Positions 63,957 through 64,000 of a stretch of 64,000 nt of DNA are shown piece after piece (within the stretch, counting starts at the first letter, position 1; the number at the start of each line of letters is the position of its first letter). The translations under genes were made by a program, and so were the position numbers. The DNA comes from Serratia inhibens. Its GTDB lineage: Bacteria; Pseudomonadota; Gammaproteobacteria; Enterobacterales; Enterobacteriaceae. The stretch is from positions 183,004 to 247,003 of the forward strand of contig NZ_QYYG01000008.1 in assembly GCF_003591175.1 (NCBI RefSeq), read 5' to 3'. Below the pieces are notes generated by a model that was given only the letters and a program-made list of their open reading frames with translations, ran no database searches and was not told where the DNA came from.

Positions 63957-64000
63957 ACCGATTCTTTTACGTTGCATCTTTCGATGCAGGCAAAACCGCG

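Overview
The window looks like chromosome of an enterobacterium of the Serratia group. This is an inference from gene content and synteny, not from a database search. The right third has the familiar rrn-aspT-trpT / hdfR-maoP-yifB-ilvLGMEDA / ilvY-ilvC order. The middle has an E. coli-like yhjD-yhjE / yhjG-kdgK neighbourhood. Two tandem subtilisin-type autotransporter proteases of the kind known from Serratia are present. Most genes are GC-rich; the stretch at about 11.5-19.5 kb is visibly AT-rich.

Layout. 1-6.4 kb: an MR/P-type chaperone-usher fimbrial operon on the minus strand (subunit A, subunit B, usher, chaperone, three minor subunits, then the first codons of a probable tip adhesin). 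6.8-9.0 kb: two paralogous membrane-bound ToxR-like regulators facing each other, one with a FidL-like partner, probably controlling the fimbriae. 9.2-11.4 kb: a DinB-fold protein, an AraC regulator and a racemase-superfamily protein. 11.5-19.5 kb: a probable class II microcin island. It holds two precursor peptides with matching 15-residue leaders ending in Gly-Ala, a C39-peptidase ABC exporter, an HlyD-type adaptor, an AraC/Rob-like regulator, a VAO-type FAD oxidase and a small orphan gene. It is bracketed by two imperfect copies of a ~110-bp intergenic sequence. 19.6-22.7 kb: a signalling module with a periplasmic molybdopterin-domain-like protein, a hybrid histidine kinase and a BetR-type HTH/receiver protein. 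23.2-29.5 kb: the two autotransporter proteases, whose C-terminal ~545 codons are almost identical. 29.9-32.6 kb: a TetR regulator divergent from a Tm-1-like/UPF0261 protein, then a Spy/CpxP-like chaperone. 33.2-36.1 kb: convergent rpfR and rpfF, a complete DSF-type quorum-sensing pair. 36.3-37.1 kb: a toxin-antitoxin pair. 37.2-44.3 kb: yhjD, yhjE, cdh, an AsmA-family gene, a 4-OT tautomerase and kdgK. 44.4-54.4 kb: the branched-chain amino-acid genes with leader peptide and attenuator. 54.5-58.9 kb: an MFS carrier, yifB, maoP and hdfR. 58.9-63.4 kb: the ytfQRT-yjfF sugar ABC transporter. 63.75-63.96 kb: tRNA-Trp and tRNA-Asp, presumably trailing an rRNA operon beyond the right edge.

How the parts work together. 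The ilv genes form one biosynthetic pathway: IlvA, IlvGM, IlvC, IlvD and IlvE make Ile, Val and Leu precursors, with IlvY activating ilvC and attenuation controlling ilvGMEDA. RpfF would make a cis-2-unsaturated fatty-acid signal and RpfR would sense it and change cyclic di-GMP turnover. The strongest candidate for something undescribed is the microcin island: one precursor ends in a Cys/Pro heptad repeat (CxxxPPV three times plus a last Cys) that I do not recognise from any known bacteriocin.
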